Assembly (NCBI GenBank): GCA_020851015.1
Contig: JADZDN010000234.1
Coordinates: 1-29,463, forward strand
Direction of reading: 5' to 3'
DNA: 29,463 nucleotides
DNA from: Alphaproteobacteria bacterium
GTDB taxonomy: Bacteria; Pseudomonadota; Alphaproteobacteria; JAEULC01
In this document: positions 15,822-24,565 of the stretch, piece by piece
Numbering within the stretch: the first letter of the stretch is position 1
Layout: every line of letters begins with the position of its first letter
The notes under the pieces: model-generated
What the model was told of the DNA's origin: nothing
The model's database searches: none
The model's input: the letters and a program-made list of their open reading frames with translations, nothing else
Made by a program: the position numbers and the translations under genes

Positions 15822-17201
15822 CTACCACTTCTTGTAGCCGAGCTGCGTGATCAGCTGCTCGACGCGCTGCTGACCGCGCGTTGCCGCCTCCATCGGCGAC
15901 TTGCCATTCTTGGTTACGTCCGCGACCATGTCGACCAGGATGGTCGAGCCGGCGATCTCGGCGATGTATGGCAGGTCCAGATCCTGCCATTGGGTGATCA
16001 ACAGCGGACGCGGATCGTCCTTCTCGATCACCTTGTGCTGGGCGTCCACCCAGAACTTCCATTTCTGGAATTCCGGCAGCGCCTTGTAGTCCGCGCGTTC
16101 GCGCAGCGACTTGTTGATCGGGAAGAAGTGCACCGGAACGGTTGCGATGTACTTCATGTAGTTGTCGGGACTGTGGAAGAACTTGAGGAACTTGACCGCC
16201 TCCTCCGGGTTCTTCGAGTTCTTGAACACCATCCACGGTTCGCAGTCGAACTGCGTGACGAAAGTCTGGCCGGGCTTCGCCGAAGGCCCCAGCGGCTTCG
16301 ACGCGTAGACGCCGATGTCGCCTTTCGCCACGGCATCGGGCGCGTATTGCTCGAAATACCCGTTGCCGCGCCCCCAGCCCAGGATCTGCGCCGCCTTGCC
16401 GGTGGCCAGGTCGGCGAACGTGTCGAGGTACTGGCGGCTCAGCCAGTCGGGCGGCAGGCAGCAGTCGTTGAGATCCTTCCAGAACTGCAGCACTTCCAGC
16501 ACCGGCTTCTCGGTGAAGGTCGGCTTGCCCTTCTCGTCGAACAGGCGTCCGCCGTTCGACCCGACCCACATGTAAAGGTCTTCGTTTATGAAGAACCCGG
16601 GGCCGGCGAGGCTGAGGCCGTAGCGGTCAGGCTTGCCGTCGCCGTTCAGGTCGACCGTCAGCTTCTTGAGCTGCTCGATCCACTCCTTGAAGGTGGCGGG
16701 CGGCTTCTCGGCGTCGAAGCCGGCTTCGCGCATGAAATCCTTGCGATAGACGATCAGGTCGACGCCGACGGCATGGGCCAGGCCGTAATACTTCTTGTCC
16801 TTGACGTTGTAGTCGAGCTTCTTGACGACGTCGAAGATGTCGTTCTCGCCGATCGATTCGATCAGGTCGTTGAGCGGCCGCAGATAGCCCTTGGCCGACA
16901 GCGAGCGTTCGACATAGGTCTGGCCGTGCGCGATTTCCGGGAAGGCGCCCGAGGCCAGCGCGGCTTGCATCTTCTTGTCCAGGTCGCCCCAGCCGACGGC
17001 TTCCTGCACCACCTTGATGCCGGGATTGGCCTTCTCGAAATCCGCGATGATGACGTCGATGGCGGCCTTGGTCTTGGCATTGGGCTCGGTATGCCAGACG
17101 TTGACGACTTTCTGCGCCGCCGCCGGCTGCGGTAGGCCCAGAACCAGCGCCAGCCCGGCCGCCACCAGGCCAAGACGCGTCAATGACTGCAAGATCATCA
17201 T
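15822..17201 (-). CDS. ABC transporter extracellular solute-binding protein, family 1
   Basis: A 459-residue periplasmic binding protein for a carbohydrate-type ABC importer. A signal peptide spans about 1-29 (MMILQSLTRLGLVAAGLALVLG...AAAQ) and the mature protein opens KVVNVWHTEPNAKTKAAIDV, as in family 1 binding proteins. Other family features are FEKANPGIKVV, GDLDKKMQAALASGAFPEI, YYGLAHAVGVDLIVYRKDF and WMVFKNSKNPEEAVKFLKFF. The first of two adjacent ATGs (17201) is used; GGGGGGA lies just upstream, and the second ATG (17198) would have slightly better spacing. It is the first gene of the operon, preceded by a LacI-like operator. The ligand is unknown. Confidence 0.9.
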   Translation of the reverse strand: MMILQSLTRLGLVAAGLALVLGLPQPAAAQKVVNVWHTEPNAKTKAAIDVIIADFEKANPGIKVVQEAVGWGDLDKKMQAALASGAFPEIAHGQTYVERSLSAKGYLRPLNDLIESIGENDIFDVVKKLDYNVKDKKYYGLAHAVGVDLIVYRKDFMREAGFDAEKPPATFKEWIEQLKKLTVDLNGDGKPDRYGLSLAGPGFFINEDLYMWVGSNGGRLFDEKGKPTFTEKPVLEVLQFWKDLNDCCLPPDWLSRQYLDTFADLATGKAAQILGWGRGNGYFEQYAPDAVAKGDIGVYASKPLGPSAKPGQTFVTQFDCEPWMVFKNSKNPEEAVKFLKFFHSPDNYMKYIATVPVHFFPINKSLRERADYKALPEFQKWKFWVDAQHKVIEKDDPRPLLITQWQDLDLPYIAEIAGSTILVDMVADVTKNGKSPMEAATRGQQRVEQLITQLGYKKW

Positions 17202-17252
17202 GGTCCCCCCTTGCTTGCTTCTTGCCCGGTTGAGCCTCACGGCGCCGGCTCT

Positions 17253-17264
17253 GTAACCGCTTAC
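17253..17264. promoter_or_regulatory. Possible LacI-family operator upstream of the ABC operon
   Basis: GTAACCGCTTAC is a near-perfect 12-bp palindrome with the central CG and the TAA...TTA half-sites typical of LacI/GalR-family operators (TGTAAxCGxTTACA-like). It lies 52 bases before the binding-protein start codon, a sensible place for repression of a sugar uptake operon. No LacI-type gene is in the window. Confidence 0.45.
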
Positions 17265-17317
17265 CGCCGCCGAAAGCACGTGCCGGTTCGACAAGACAAT
17301 TCAATCGTCGCGCACGC

Positions 17318-17357
17318 GACGCGTCAAGATGCGCCCATGGGATGCGTCAAGATGCGC
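17318..17357 (+). repeat. 17-base direct repeat upstream of mutS
   Basis: GACGCGTCAAGATGCGC (17318-17334) and GATGCGTCAAGATGCGC (17341-17357) differ by one base; the shared 14-base core has a 23-base period. The repeats lie in the divergent control region between the ABC operon and mutS, ending 65 bases before the mutS ATG. They could be a tandem binding site or a simple local duplication. Confidence 0.55.
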
Positions 17358-17422
17358 GCCGGCCGCCGGCGATCGGCTTGTCCTCGCCGCCCGCACCGGC
17401 GACATGCTATCGTTCGCGGCCG

Positions 17423-20176
17423 ATGTCTTTCCGCACGCAATCCCCCGCCGGTCCGCCGCCGGAAGCGCCGTCGGCCGGCGCCCCGCCGGGCGGCATTTCC
17501 GCGGGCGAAGGCGCCAGCCCGGTCATGGCGCAGTACCTCGAGATCAAGCGCCAGAACCCGGACAGCCTGCTGTTCTACCGGATGGGCGATTTCTACGAGC
17601 TGTTCTTCGACGACGCGGTCAAGGCCGCCAAGGCGCTCGACATCGCGCTGACCAAGCGCGGCCAGCATCGCGGCCAGGACATCGCGATGGCGGGGGTGCC
17701 GGTGCATACGGCCGAGGCGTACCTGGCGCGGCTGATCCGCGGCGGCTTCAAGGTCGCGGTCTGCGAGCAGGTCGAGGACCCGGCCGAGGCGCGCAAGCGC
17801 GGCAGCAAGGCCGTGGTCAAGCGCGAGGTGGTGCGCCTGGTCACGCCCGGCACGATCACCGAAGAGGCGCTGCTCGACGCGCGCCGGCACAACTACCTGG
17901 CTGCCCTCGCCGAGGCCGAGCGCAAGCTGGCGCTGGCCTGGCTCGACATGTCCACCGGCGCCTTCACGGTCCAGCGCATCGCCGCCGGCGGCCTGGCGGC
18001 GGCGCTCGAGCGCGTGCAGCCCGGCGAGATGCTGGTGTCCGACCGCGTGCTGCAGCGCCCCGAGCTGTTCGAGGCGCTGGGGCAATGGAAGGAGCGCCTG
18101 ACGCCTTTGCCGGCGCAACGCTTCGACAGCGATGGCGGCCGGCGGCGCCTGCAGGCGCTCTACCAGGTCGACGCGCTGGACGGTTTCGGCCAATTCGGCC
18201 GGGCCGAGCTCGCGGCGGCGGGCGTGCTGGTCGACTATGTCGAGCTGACGCAGAAAGGCCGCCTGCCGCGCCTCGAGCGGCCGCGCCTGCTGGCCGAGGG
18301 CGCGGTGATGGAGATCGATGCGGCGACGCGCCGGTCGCTCGAGATCGACCGCGCCATCGCCACGGGCGACCGTCGCGGCAGCCTGATCGGCGCGATCGAC
18401 CGCACCATCACCGGCGCCGGCGCGCGGCTGCTGCTGGCGCGTCTCGCGGCGCCGCTGACCGATCCCCAGGCGATCGCCGGGCGGCTCGACATGGTGCAGC
18501 ACTTCGTTGCCGACGAGGCGGTGCGCGCCGGCGCGCGCGCCGCGCTGCGCGGCGTGGCGGACATCGAGCGGGCGCTGACGCGGCTCCTGCTCGGACGCGG
18601 GGGGCCGCGCGATCTGGCGGCGATCCGCGACGGGCTCAAGGCGGCCGCGGCCCTGCGCCGCGCGCTGGAAGCCCCACCCGCGCATCCCCTCGCGCGGCCG
18701 AGCGCGGACCTGGCGGCGGCGCTAGCGGACCTCGGCCACCACGAGGCGCTGACCGAGCGCCTTGGCCGCGCCCTGGCGCCGGAGCTGCCGCTGATCGCGC
18801 GCGACGGCGGGTTCGTCGCACCGGGTTATCTCGCCGAACTCGACGAGCAGCGCGGCTTGCGCGACGAAAGCCGCCGCCTGATCGCGGAACTGCAGCAGCG
18901 CTACGCGCGCGAGACCGGGATCGCGGCGCTGAAGATCCGGCACAACAACGTGCTGGGCTACTACATCGAGGCCTCGGCCGCCCAGGCCGACAAGCTGACC
19001 AAGGGCGAGGACGCGAAACGCTTCATCCACCGCCAGACCATGGCCGGCGCGATGCGCTTCTCCACGGTCGAGCTGGGCGAATTGGAGCGCAAGATCGCGG
19101 CCGCGGCCGACAAGGCGCTGGCGCTGGAACTGCGCCTGTTCGACGACCTGATGGGCGAGGCGCGCGCGCGGGCCGACGCGGTCGCGCTCGCCGCGCAGGG
19201 CCTGGCGCAGATCGACGTCGCGGCGTCGCTCGCCACGCTCGCCGTGGAATCCCGCTATTGCCGCCCGGTGGTGGACGACGGCGCGGCGTTCGTCGTGCGC
19301 GGCGGGCGGCACGCGGTGGTGGAGCCTTCGCTGCCGGCGGGCGAGCGCTTCATCGCCAACGACTGCGACCTGTCGCCCGGCAGGCGGCTGTGGCTCGTGA
19401 CCGGCCCCAACATGGCGGGCAAGAGCACCTTCCTGCGCCAGAACGCGCTGATCGCGATCCTGGCACAGGCCGGCTCCTACGTGCCGGCCGAGGAATGCCG
19501 CATCGGCGTGGTCGACCGGTTGTTCAGCCGCGTCGGCGCGTCGGACGACCTGGCGCGCGGCCGGTCGACCTTCATGGTCGAGATGGTCGAGGCGGCGGCG
19601 ATCCTCAACCTCGCCGGCCCGCGCGCGCTGGTGATCCTCGACGAGATCGGGCGCGGCACCGCCACGTTCGACGGGCTCTCGATCGCCTGGGCCTGCGTCG
19701 AGCACCTGCACGAGATCAACAAGTGCCGCGCGCTGTTCGCCACGCATTATCACGAGCTGGTGGCCCTGACCGGCAGGCTCGGCGAGCTCGCGTCCTACAC
19801 GATGCGGGTCAAGGAATGGCAGGGCGACGTGATCTTCCTGCACGAGGTGGCGCCGGGCGCGGCCGACCGCTCCTACGGCATCCACGTCGCGCGGCTCGCG
19901 GGCCTGCCCGCCGCGGCCGTCGCGCGGGCGGAGGAAGTGCTGGCGAAGCTCGAGGCCGGCGAGCAGGGCGGCGCGGTGGCGGACCTGGCGACCGACCTGC
20001 CGCTGTTCGCCGCCGCCGCCAAGCCCAAGAAGGGCGGTGCGGCGGAAACGCGCGCGGCTGCGCCCAGCGCGGTCGAGGCGGCGCTGGCCGGCGTCAATCC
20101 GGACGAGCTCAGCCCGCGCGAGGCGCTCGAGGCGCTCTACCGGCTGAAGGCGCTGCTCTCCGACGGCAAGGCATGA
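17423..20176 (+). CDS. mutS: DNA mismatch repair protein MutS
   Basis: A 917-residue mismatch-recognition ATPase. Domain I carries the mismatch-probing Phe-x-Glu: [14 protein letters not shown] near 53-66. The core and clamp follow, then the ATPase domain with Walker [10 protein letters not shown] near 661-669, Walker [15 protein letters not shown] near 738-751 and THYHEL near 774. A short, weakly conserved tail leads to the C-terminal [17 protein letters not shown] dimer/tetramer segment. Length is in the usual range with a Pro/Ala-rich N-terminal extension of about 35 residues. ATG 17423 is chosen as the first start with a protein-like N-terminus, but it lacks a clear ribosome site. It overlaps the next gene by 4 bases (ATGA). 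Confidence 0.96.
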   Translation: MSFRTQSPAGPPPEAPSAGAPPGGISAGEGASPVMAQYLEIKRQNPDSLLFYRMGDFYELFFDDAVKAAKALDIALTKRGQHRGQDIAMAGVPVHTAEAYLARLIRGGFKVAVCEQVEDPAEARKRGSKAVVKREVVRLVTPGTITEEALLDARRHNYLAALAEAERKLALAWLDMSTGAFTVQRIAAGGLAAALERVQPGEMLVSDRVLQRPELFEALGQWKERLTPLPAQRFDSDGGRRRLQALYQVDALDGFGQFGRAELAAAGVLVDYVELTQKGRLPRLERPRLLAEGAVMEIDAATRRSLEIDRAIATGDRRGSLIGAIDRTITGAGARLLLARLAAPLTDPQAIAGRLDMVQHFVADEAVRAGARAALRGVADIERALTRLLLGRGGPRDLAAIRDGLKAAAALRRALEAPPAHPLARPSADLAAALADLGHHEALTERLGRALAPELPLIARDGGFVAPGYLAELDEQRGLRDESRRLIAELQQRYARETGIAALKIRHNNVLGYYIEASAAQADKLTKGEDAKRFIHRQTMAGAMRFSTVELGELERKIAAAADKALALELRLFDDLMGEARARADAVALAAQGLAQIDVAASLATLAVESRYCRPVVDDGAAFVVRGGRHAVVEPSLPAGERFIANDCDLSPGRRLWLVTGPNMAGKSTFLRQNALIAILAQAGSYVPAEECRIGVVDRLFSRVGASDDLARGRSTFMVEMVEAAAILNLAGPRALVILDEIGRGTATFDGLSIAWACVEHLHEINKCRALFATHYHELVALTGRLGELASYTMRVKEWQGDVIFLHEVAPGAADRSYGIHVARLAGLPAAAVARAEEVLAKLEAGEQGGAVADLATDLPLFAAAAKPKKGGAAETRAAAPSAVEAALAGVNPDELSPREALEALYRLKALLSDGKA

Positions 20177-21150
20177 TCCGGCTGCGATGCCGGATCGCCG
20201 CGTTGCTGCTCGCGGTCGCGCTGACGCTGCCGGCTGCCGCCGATCCGATCCCGCTTGTCGCGACACCGGTCGAGCTGTTGCCCGGCCATCCCGAGACCAC
20301 GCGCATCGGCCGGCTGGAATATCGCGGCGGCCTGCACCTGGTCAGCCGCGATTCGCGCTTCGGCGGCGTGTCGGGGCTGGAAGCCCTGCCGGACGGGCGG
20401 CTGCTCGGCATCACCGATGCCGGCTGGTGGTTCACCTTCCGCCCGGTCCTCGATGCGCGCGGGCATCTGGTCGGCGCACAGGACGGCGACCTGCAATCGC
20501 TGAACGACGAGCGCGGCCGGCCGCTGGTCGGCAAGCCTTTGACCGACGCGGAATCGCTGCGCCGCGATGCCTCGGGCGACCTTCTGGTCAGCTTCGAGCG
20601 GACGCATCGCGTCCTGCGCTACACGGCCATGGGCGGCGCCGGCGTGCCGATCCCGGTCCCGCCCGATGTCGCCGGCCAGCCCGACAATGGCGGCATCGAG
20701 GCCATGGCCGTCTGGCCCGCCACCGCCGATAGGCCCGAAGGTCGCCTGCTGATGATCAGCGAGCAGGCGCGCAACGCCGAGGGCGACCTCAAGGCCTGGC
20801 TCCGGATCGACGGCGCCTGGCACGCGCTTTCCTATGCGCTCCAGGGCGAGGGCCTGCCGACCGACGCCGCCGTGCTGCCCTCGGGCGACCTCGTCGTGCT
20901 GGAGCGCAAGTTCGGCCTGTTCACGTCGCTCGGCGCCCGCGTGGTGCGCGTGCCGGCTGCGCAGGTCGTGCCCGGCGGCAAGCTCGTGGGCGAGACGCTG
21001 GCGCAATGGGAAGCGCCGCTCAGCGTCGACAACATGGAGGGGCTCGCGACCGCGCGCGGACCCGACGGCGCCACGCTGCTGTGGATCGTCTCCGACGACA
21101 ATTTCCGCCGCTCGCAGCGCACGCTGCTGATGCTGTTTAAGGTGGACTAA
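20173..21150 (+). CDS. Secreted esterase-like protein of the phytase-like family (PF13449 type)
   Basis: A 325-residue protein with an N-terminal signal peptide (about 1-23, [19 protein letters not shown]) and a beta-propeller-like body. Family marks are [25 protein letters not shown] near 57-82, [21 protein letters not shown] near 120-140, [32 protein letters not shown] and the closing [22 protein letters not shown]. This matches the esterase-like activity of phytase family, most members of which are uncharacterised; hydrolysis of phosphate or carboxyl esters is inferred only. The ATG overlaps the mutS stop, so it is translated with mutS, a pairing with no obvious functional logic. The periplasmic location is inferred from the signal peptide. 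Confidence 0.82.
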   Translation: MIRLRCRIAALLLAVALTLPAAADPIPLVATPVELLPGHPETTRIGRLEYRGGLHLVSRDSRFGGVSGLEALPDGRLLGITDAGWWFTFRPVLDARGHLVGAQDGDLQSLNDERGRPLVGKPLTDAESLRRDASGDLLVSFERTHRVLRYTAMGGAGVPIPVPPDVAGQPDNGGIEAMAVWPATADRPEGRLLMISEQARNAEGDLKAWLRIDGAWHALSYALQGEGLPTDAAVLPSGDLVVLERKFGLFTSLGARVVRVPAAQVVPGGKLVGETLAQWEAPLSVDNMEGLATARGPDGATLLWIVSDDNFRRSQRTLLMLFKVD

Positions 21151-21159
21151 GGCAACCTT

Positions 21160-21188
21160 TTGCGATATCGCCGGCGATATCGTAAAAC
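21160..21188 (+). promoter_or_regulatory. Predicted promoter and palindromic operator of the PIN/RHH module
   Basis: The 20-base perfect palindrome CGATATCGCCGGCGATATCG (21163-21182) consists of two copies of the self-complementary CGATATCG flanking CCGG. A candidate -35 (TTGCGA, 21160-21165) and -10 (TAAAAC, 21183-21188) are 17 bases apart and bracket it, so a bound repressor would block the promoter. Transcription would begin near 21195, one or two bases before the ATG at 21197, and there is no ribosome site. With the flanking TTTT/AAAA the dyad extends to 30 bases with one mismatched pair. Confidence 0.65.
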
Positions 21189-21196
21189 ATCATCCG

Positions 21197-21619
21197 ATGC
21201 GGATCGTCCTCGACACGGATGTGATGGTGGCGGCGCTCCGCAGCGATGTAGGAGCGTCGCGCCGCCTGCTGGTCGGAGGCCTGCAACGGCGTTGGACACT
21301 TGTTCTGTCGGTCCCCCTGGTCGTGGAGTATGAAGCGGTGCTCACGCGTCCCGAGCATCTTCGTACCGCAGGGATCGGCGCTGCTGATGTGGCGGCAATT
21401 CTCGATGGAGTGGTCGGAGCGGCCGATCGAGCCGAAATCTGGTTTCAGTGGCGGCCCATGCTGCCGGACCCCGCGGACGATATGGTTCTCGAAGCGGCGG
21501 TAAATGGCGGTGCGAAAATGCTCGCTACGTTCAATCGTCGCCATTTCGCGGCGAGTGCCCGACGGTTCGGAATCGACGTCCTATTGCCCGCGGCCGCCCT
21601 CGAACGACTGGAGACTTGA
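21197..21619 (+). CDS. PIN-domain toxin (putative toxin of a toxin-antitoxin pair)
   Basis: A 140-residue PIN-fold protein, predicted to be a metal-dependent ribonuclease. The acidic residues expected for the active site are visible: D6 (and D8) in IVLDTDVMVAAL, E44 in SVPLVVEYEAVLTRPEH, and D94/D95 in PDPADDMVLEAAVNGGA, with TFNRRHF after the next strand. It belongs to the family annotated as putative toxin component, PIN family (from memory). The gene is 46 bases after the phytase-like gene and has no Shine-Dalgarno site, fitting a leaderless start. More of its codons end in A or T than those of its neighbours, which suggests transfer. The antitoxin gene follows after 1 base. Confidence 0.87.
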   Translation: MRIVLDTDVMVAALRSDVGASRRLLVGGLQRRWTLVLSVPLVVEYEAVLTRPEHLRTAGIGAADVAAILDGVVGAADRAEIWFQWRPMLPDPADDMVLEAAVNGGAKMLATFNRRHFAASARRFGIDVLLPAAALERLET

Positions 21620-21620
21620 C

Positions 21621-21896
21621 ATGCGGACCAGCAATTTCGCCCTGCGCCTGCAGCCGTCGCTGCTGGAGGAGGCGCGCCGCGCCGCCGAGGCGGAAGGCGT
21701 GGCGCTCAACCAGCTCATCAATGTAGCCGTGGCGGAGAAGCTGTCCGCGATCCGCACCGAACGCTATTGGCGGGAGCGCGCGGCGCGTGGCGATCCGGCC
21801 AAGGCCCTGGCGGTCTTGGCGCGGGCGGGGGTCGGCCGCCCGCCGCGTAAGGACGACGCGTTGCGCATTCGTGGCAAGACACGGCACGCCAGTTGA
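21621..21896 (+). CDS. Ribbon-helix-helix antitoxin (HicB/Arc-like)
   Basis: A 91-residue protein whose N-terminus is a ribbon-helix-helix DNA-binding domain: [20 protein letters not shown] (strand and first helix), then [19 protein letters not shown] (second helix), about residues 5-44. The rest ([19 protein letters not shown]...) is a charged tail suited to binding and neutralising the toxin. Such proteins are usually antitoxins that also repress their own operon, here probably through the palindrome at 21163-21182. The ATG is separated from the toxin stop by 1 base, with GGAG at 21610-21613 as ribosome site, so the pair is coupled. Toxin-first order is the less common arrangement. Confidence 0.83.
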   Translation: MRTSNFALRLQPSLLEEARRAAEAEGVALNQLINVAVAEKLSAIRTERYWRERAARGDPAKALAVLARAGVGRPPRKDDALRIRGKTRHAS

Positions 21897-21960
21897 TGCC
21901 AGCCCAGGCAGCGGCGTCGAAGCCGCGCATGCAAGAGATGTCCACCAGGAGAGAATGCCC

Positions 21961-23088
21961 ATGACCGCCGCCGTCAAACCCGAGCCGCGCATCACCGCGA
22001 TCACCGCTTGGCGGGTCGAATTGCCGCTGCACGAGGGCAGCTACAAATGGTCGGGCGGCAACCAGGTGACGGTGTTCGACTCGACCGTGGTGGCCGTCGA
22101 GACCAATGTCGGCGTCACCGGCTATGGCGAGATCTGTCCCCTGGGGCCGGCCTACCTGCCGGCCTACGCCGCGGGCGCGCGGGCGGGCATCAAGGAGCTG
22201 GCGCCGGCGCTGATCGGCCAGGACCCCACGGGGCTGATGGCGCTCAACCTGCGCATGGACCAGGCGATGCGCGGGCATCCCTACGTGAAGTCCGCGCTCG
22301 ACATGGCGTGCTGGGATATCCTCGGCAAGCTCGCGGGCCTGCCCGTGGCGCAGCTCCTGGGCGGGCGCTATGGCGAAAGCTTCAAGCTCTACCGCGCCAT
22401 CTCGCAGGAAGGGCCGAAGCAGATGGCGAACAAGGTCGGCGACTACCGCCAGGAGGGCTACACCAAGTTCCAGCTCAAGGTCGGCGGCGATCCCGACACC
22501 GATATCGAGCGCATCAAGGCCTGCGCCGAGAAGCTGAAGCCCGGCAACGTGCTGGTGGCCGATGCCAACACCGGCTGGCTGATGCACCAGGCCGCCCGCG
22601 TGGTCGACGCGGTCAGGGACGTCGACGTCTATATCGAGCAGCCCTGCATGAGCTACGAGGAGTGCCGCGCGATCCGCGAGCGCACGGCGCGTCCCTTCAT
22701 CCTCGACGAGGTGATCGACAGCCAGGCGATGGTCTTGAAGGCGGCGCACGACCGCGCGGCCGATGTGATCAACCTCAAGATCTCCAAGGTCGGCGGGCTG
22801 ACGCGCGCGCGCCAGATCCGCGACCTCTGCGTGTCGCTGGGCCTGGCGATGATCGTCGAGGATACCTGGGGCGGCGACATCGTGACCGCCGCGATCTCGC
22901 ATCTCGCCCATTCCACCCCGCCGGAATTCCTGTTCGCCGCGACCGACTTCAACAGCTACGTCACCAAGCCGATCGCGATCGGCGCGCCCAAGCGCAAGGA
23001 CGGGCAGATGGCCGCGCCGCTCGCCCCGGGGCTGGGCGTCACGCCGCTCAGCGACGCGCTGGGCGAGCCGGTGCTGAAGATCGCCTGA
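21961..23088 (+). CDS. Mandelate racemase/muconate lactonizing enzyme family; cis-3-hydroxy-L-proline dehydratase or hydroxyproline-betaine epimerase type
   Basis: A 375-residue enolase-superfamily enzyme. The N-terminal cap ([19 protein letters not shown], then [20 protein letters not shown]) and the barrel are complete. Catalytic lysines are K173 in KFQLKVGGD and K273 in NLKISKVGG; metal ligands are D201 (VADANTGW), E226 (YIEQP) and D249 (LDEVID). The [13 protein letters not shown] and DFNSYV segments resemble the group containing cis-3-hydroxy-L-proline dehydratase and 4-hydroxyproline-betaine 2-epimerase; which reaction occurs is not decided by sequence alone. ATG 21961 has AGGAGAG seven bases upstream. 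A rho-independent terminator follows. No other hydroxyproline catabolic gene is in the window. Confidence 0.85.
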   Translation: MTAAVKPEPRITAITAWRVELPLHEGSYKWSGGNQVTVFDSTVVAVETNVGVTGYGEICPLGPAYLPAYAAGARAGIKELAPALIGQDPTGLMALNLRMDQAMRGHPYVKSALDMACWDILGKLAGLPVAQLLGGRYGESFKLYRAISQEGPKQMANKVGDYRQEGYTKFQLKVGGDPDTDIERIKACAEKLKPGNVLVADANTGWLMHQAARVVDAVRDVDVYIEQPCMSYEECRAIRERTARPFILDEVIDSQAMVLKAAHDRAADVINLKISKVGGLTRARQIRDLCVSLGLAMIVEDTWGGDIVTAAISHLAHSTPPEFLFAATDFNSYVTKPIAIGAPKRKDGQMAAPLAPGLGVTPLSDALGEPVLKIA

Positions 23089-23090
23089 GG

Positions 23091-23134
23091 CCCGCGCGCA
23101 TCCGTTCTTGACGGCGGCGCGCGCCGGGATTTTT
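23091..23134 (+). terminator. Rho-independent terminator after the enolase-family gene
   Basis: CCCGCGCGC (23091-23099) pairs with GCGCGC-C-GGG (23119-23128; one bulged C), loop of 19 bases, followed by ATTTTT (23129-23134). It begins 2 bases after the stop codon and separates this gene from phoR, which starts at 23145. Confidence 0.6.
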
Positions 23135-23144
23135 CTGCCTCGCG

Positions 23145-24563
23145 ATGTCGACGCCGCTTCCCCTGCTGCGCCTAATGGCGCTCATCGTCCTCCTGGCGCT
23201 GCCGGGCGCGCTGGGCGTGCTTGGCCTGTGGGGCGGCGGCGCGCTGGGCGCGCACGGCCTGGCGCTTGGCTTGCTCGTCGTTGCCGCCGCGGCCGGCGTG
23301 TTCGGGGTTCTGATCCAGCGCGAGGCGCTGGCGCTGAGCCGCGTGCTGCAGGGGCCGGAAAGCGCCGCCGCCACCCCGGTCCGCTTCGGCCCGATCGCGC
23401 GATTGGTCGGCGCGGCGCCGGCGCTCGACCAGCTGAGCCGCGTGCTGCGCGGCCGCGTCGCGGGACGGCGCGCGGCCGAGGCCATCCTGCAGGGACTGCC
23501 GATCCCGCTCCTGCTGCTCGACGCCGAGCGGCGCGTCATCCGCCTCAACCGCGCGGCCGGCGAGCTGGTGGGGACCGGCGGCGTCGGGCGCGACCTGACG
23601 GCCTCGCTGCGCCACCCGGCCCTGGTCCAGGCGGTCGACGCGGTGCTGGCCGGCGAGGCCGCGCGCGGCGTGGAGTTCTCGCTCGCCGTGCCGGTCGAGC
23701 GCCATTTCGCCGCCCATGTCGGCCGCTCGACCGCCGAATTGCCCGAGATCGCCGCGATCCTGACGCTCAACGAAACCACCATGGCGCGCCGCGCCGAGCA
23801 GATGCGCGCCGACTTCGTCGCTAATGCCAGCCACGAGCTGCGCACGCCGCTGGCGACGCTGCTCGGCTTCGTCGAGACCTTGCGCGGCCCGGCCAGGGAC
23901 GACGAATCCGCGCGCGAGCGTTTCCTCGCCATCATGCACGACCAGGCCCAGCGCATGGCGCGTCTGGTCAACGACCTGCTGTCGCTCTCGCGCATCGAGT
24001 TGTTCGAGCATTCGCCGCCCACCAGCGAGGTCGAGCTCGGCGAGCTGTTGCGTGGCGTGATCGACGCGCTGAAGCCCCAGGCGCAGGAACGCCAGATGCG
24101 GCTGGAGCTCGAGATCGCTCCCGGCCTGCCCGGCGCGATCGGCGACGAGGACCAGCTTGCCCAGGTGTTCCAGAACCTGATCGTGAACGCGATCAAGTAC
24201 GCGCGCGCCGGCACCGACGTGACCGTGCGCGCGTCGCCCGCCCGCAGCGCGCCCGGCCTGGTCGGCGGCCAGGCCGGCGCCCTGGCGGTGGCGGTGATCG
24301 ACCGCGGCGAGGGCATCGAGCGTCGGCATTTGCCGCGCCTGACGGAGCGGTTCTACCGGATCGATGCCGCCCGCTCGCGCCAGCTCGGCGGAACCGGACT
24401 CGGGCTTGCCATCGTCAAGCACATCGTCAGCCGCCATCGCGGCGCGCTGACGATCGAGAGCGAGGTGGGCGAGGGCAGCGTATTCACGGTCTATCTGCCT
24501 GCAACCGCACGGCAAATCGACGCGCCTGGGGGCGGCGAAGCCGCCCGCTCGCCGCCCGGCTAG
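23145..24563 (+). CDS. phoR: Phosphate regulon sensor histidine kinase PhoR
   Basis: A 472-residue membrane-bound kinase that phosphorylates PhoB when phosphate is low and dephosphorylates it when phosphate is plentiful. Two N-terminal membrane helices lie at about 5-27 and 34-56 with almost no periplasmic loop, as expected for a PhoR that senses through PstSCAB/PhoU. A PAS-like domain follows (about 105-215, LQGLPIPLLLLDAERRVIRL). The H-box is FVANASHELRTPLATLLGF with H230. The ATPase part has NLIVNAIKYA, DRGEGIE, LTERFYRIDAARS and GGTGLGLAIVK. There is no strong ribosome site before ATG 23145. It heads the pst-pho cluster and is followed by a Pho-box-like site. Confidence 0.93.
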   Translation: MSTPLPLLRLMALIVLLALPGALGVLGLWGGGALGAHGLALGLLVVAAAAGVFGVLIQREALALSRVLQGPESAAATPVRFGPIARLVGAAPALDQLSRVLRGRVAGRRAAEAILQGLPIPLLLLDAERRVIRLNRAAGELVGTGGVGRDLTASLRHPALVQAVDAVLAGEAARGVEFSLAVPVERHFAAHVGRSTAELPEIAAILTLNETTMARRAEQMRADFVANASHELRTPLATLLGFVETLRGPARDDESARERFLAIMHDQAQRMARLVNDLLSLSRIELFEHSPPTSEVELGELLRGVIDALKPQAQERQMRLELEIAPGLPGAIGDEDQLAQVFQNLIVNAIKYARAGTDVTVRASPARSAPGLVGGQAGALAVAVIDRGEGIERRHLPRLTERFYRIDAARSRQLGGTGLGLAIVKHIVSRHRGALTIESEVGEGSVFTVYLPATARQIDAPGGGEAARSPPG

Positions 24564-24565
24564 GC

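Noticed and set aside
20241..20266. Possible second frame in the signal-peptide region of the phytase-like gene
   Set aside because: The main frame has a standard signal peptide and uninterrupted family similarity, so the other frames are shadows.
17329..21150. A continuous open frame of over 1200 codons spanning mutS and the phytase-like gene
   Set aside because: The mutS part is out of phase with MutS and is Arg/Gly/Ala-rich; only the part after 20173 is a real protein.
21163..21182. The palindrome read as a terminator for the phytase-like gene
   Set aside because: On the plus strand it is followed by TAAAACAT, not a T-run, and it sits exactly between promoter elements of the PIN gene. 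An operator fits better, although a double role is not excluded.
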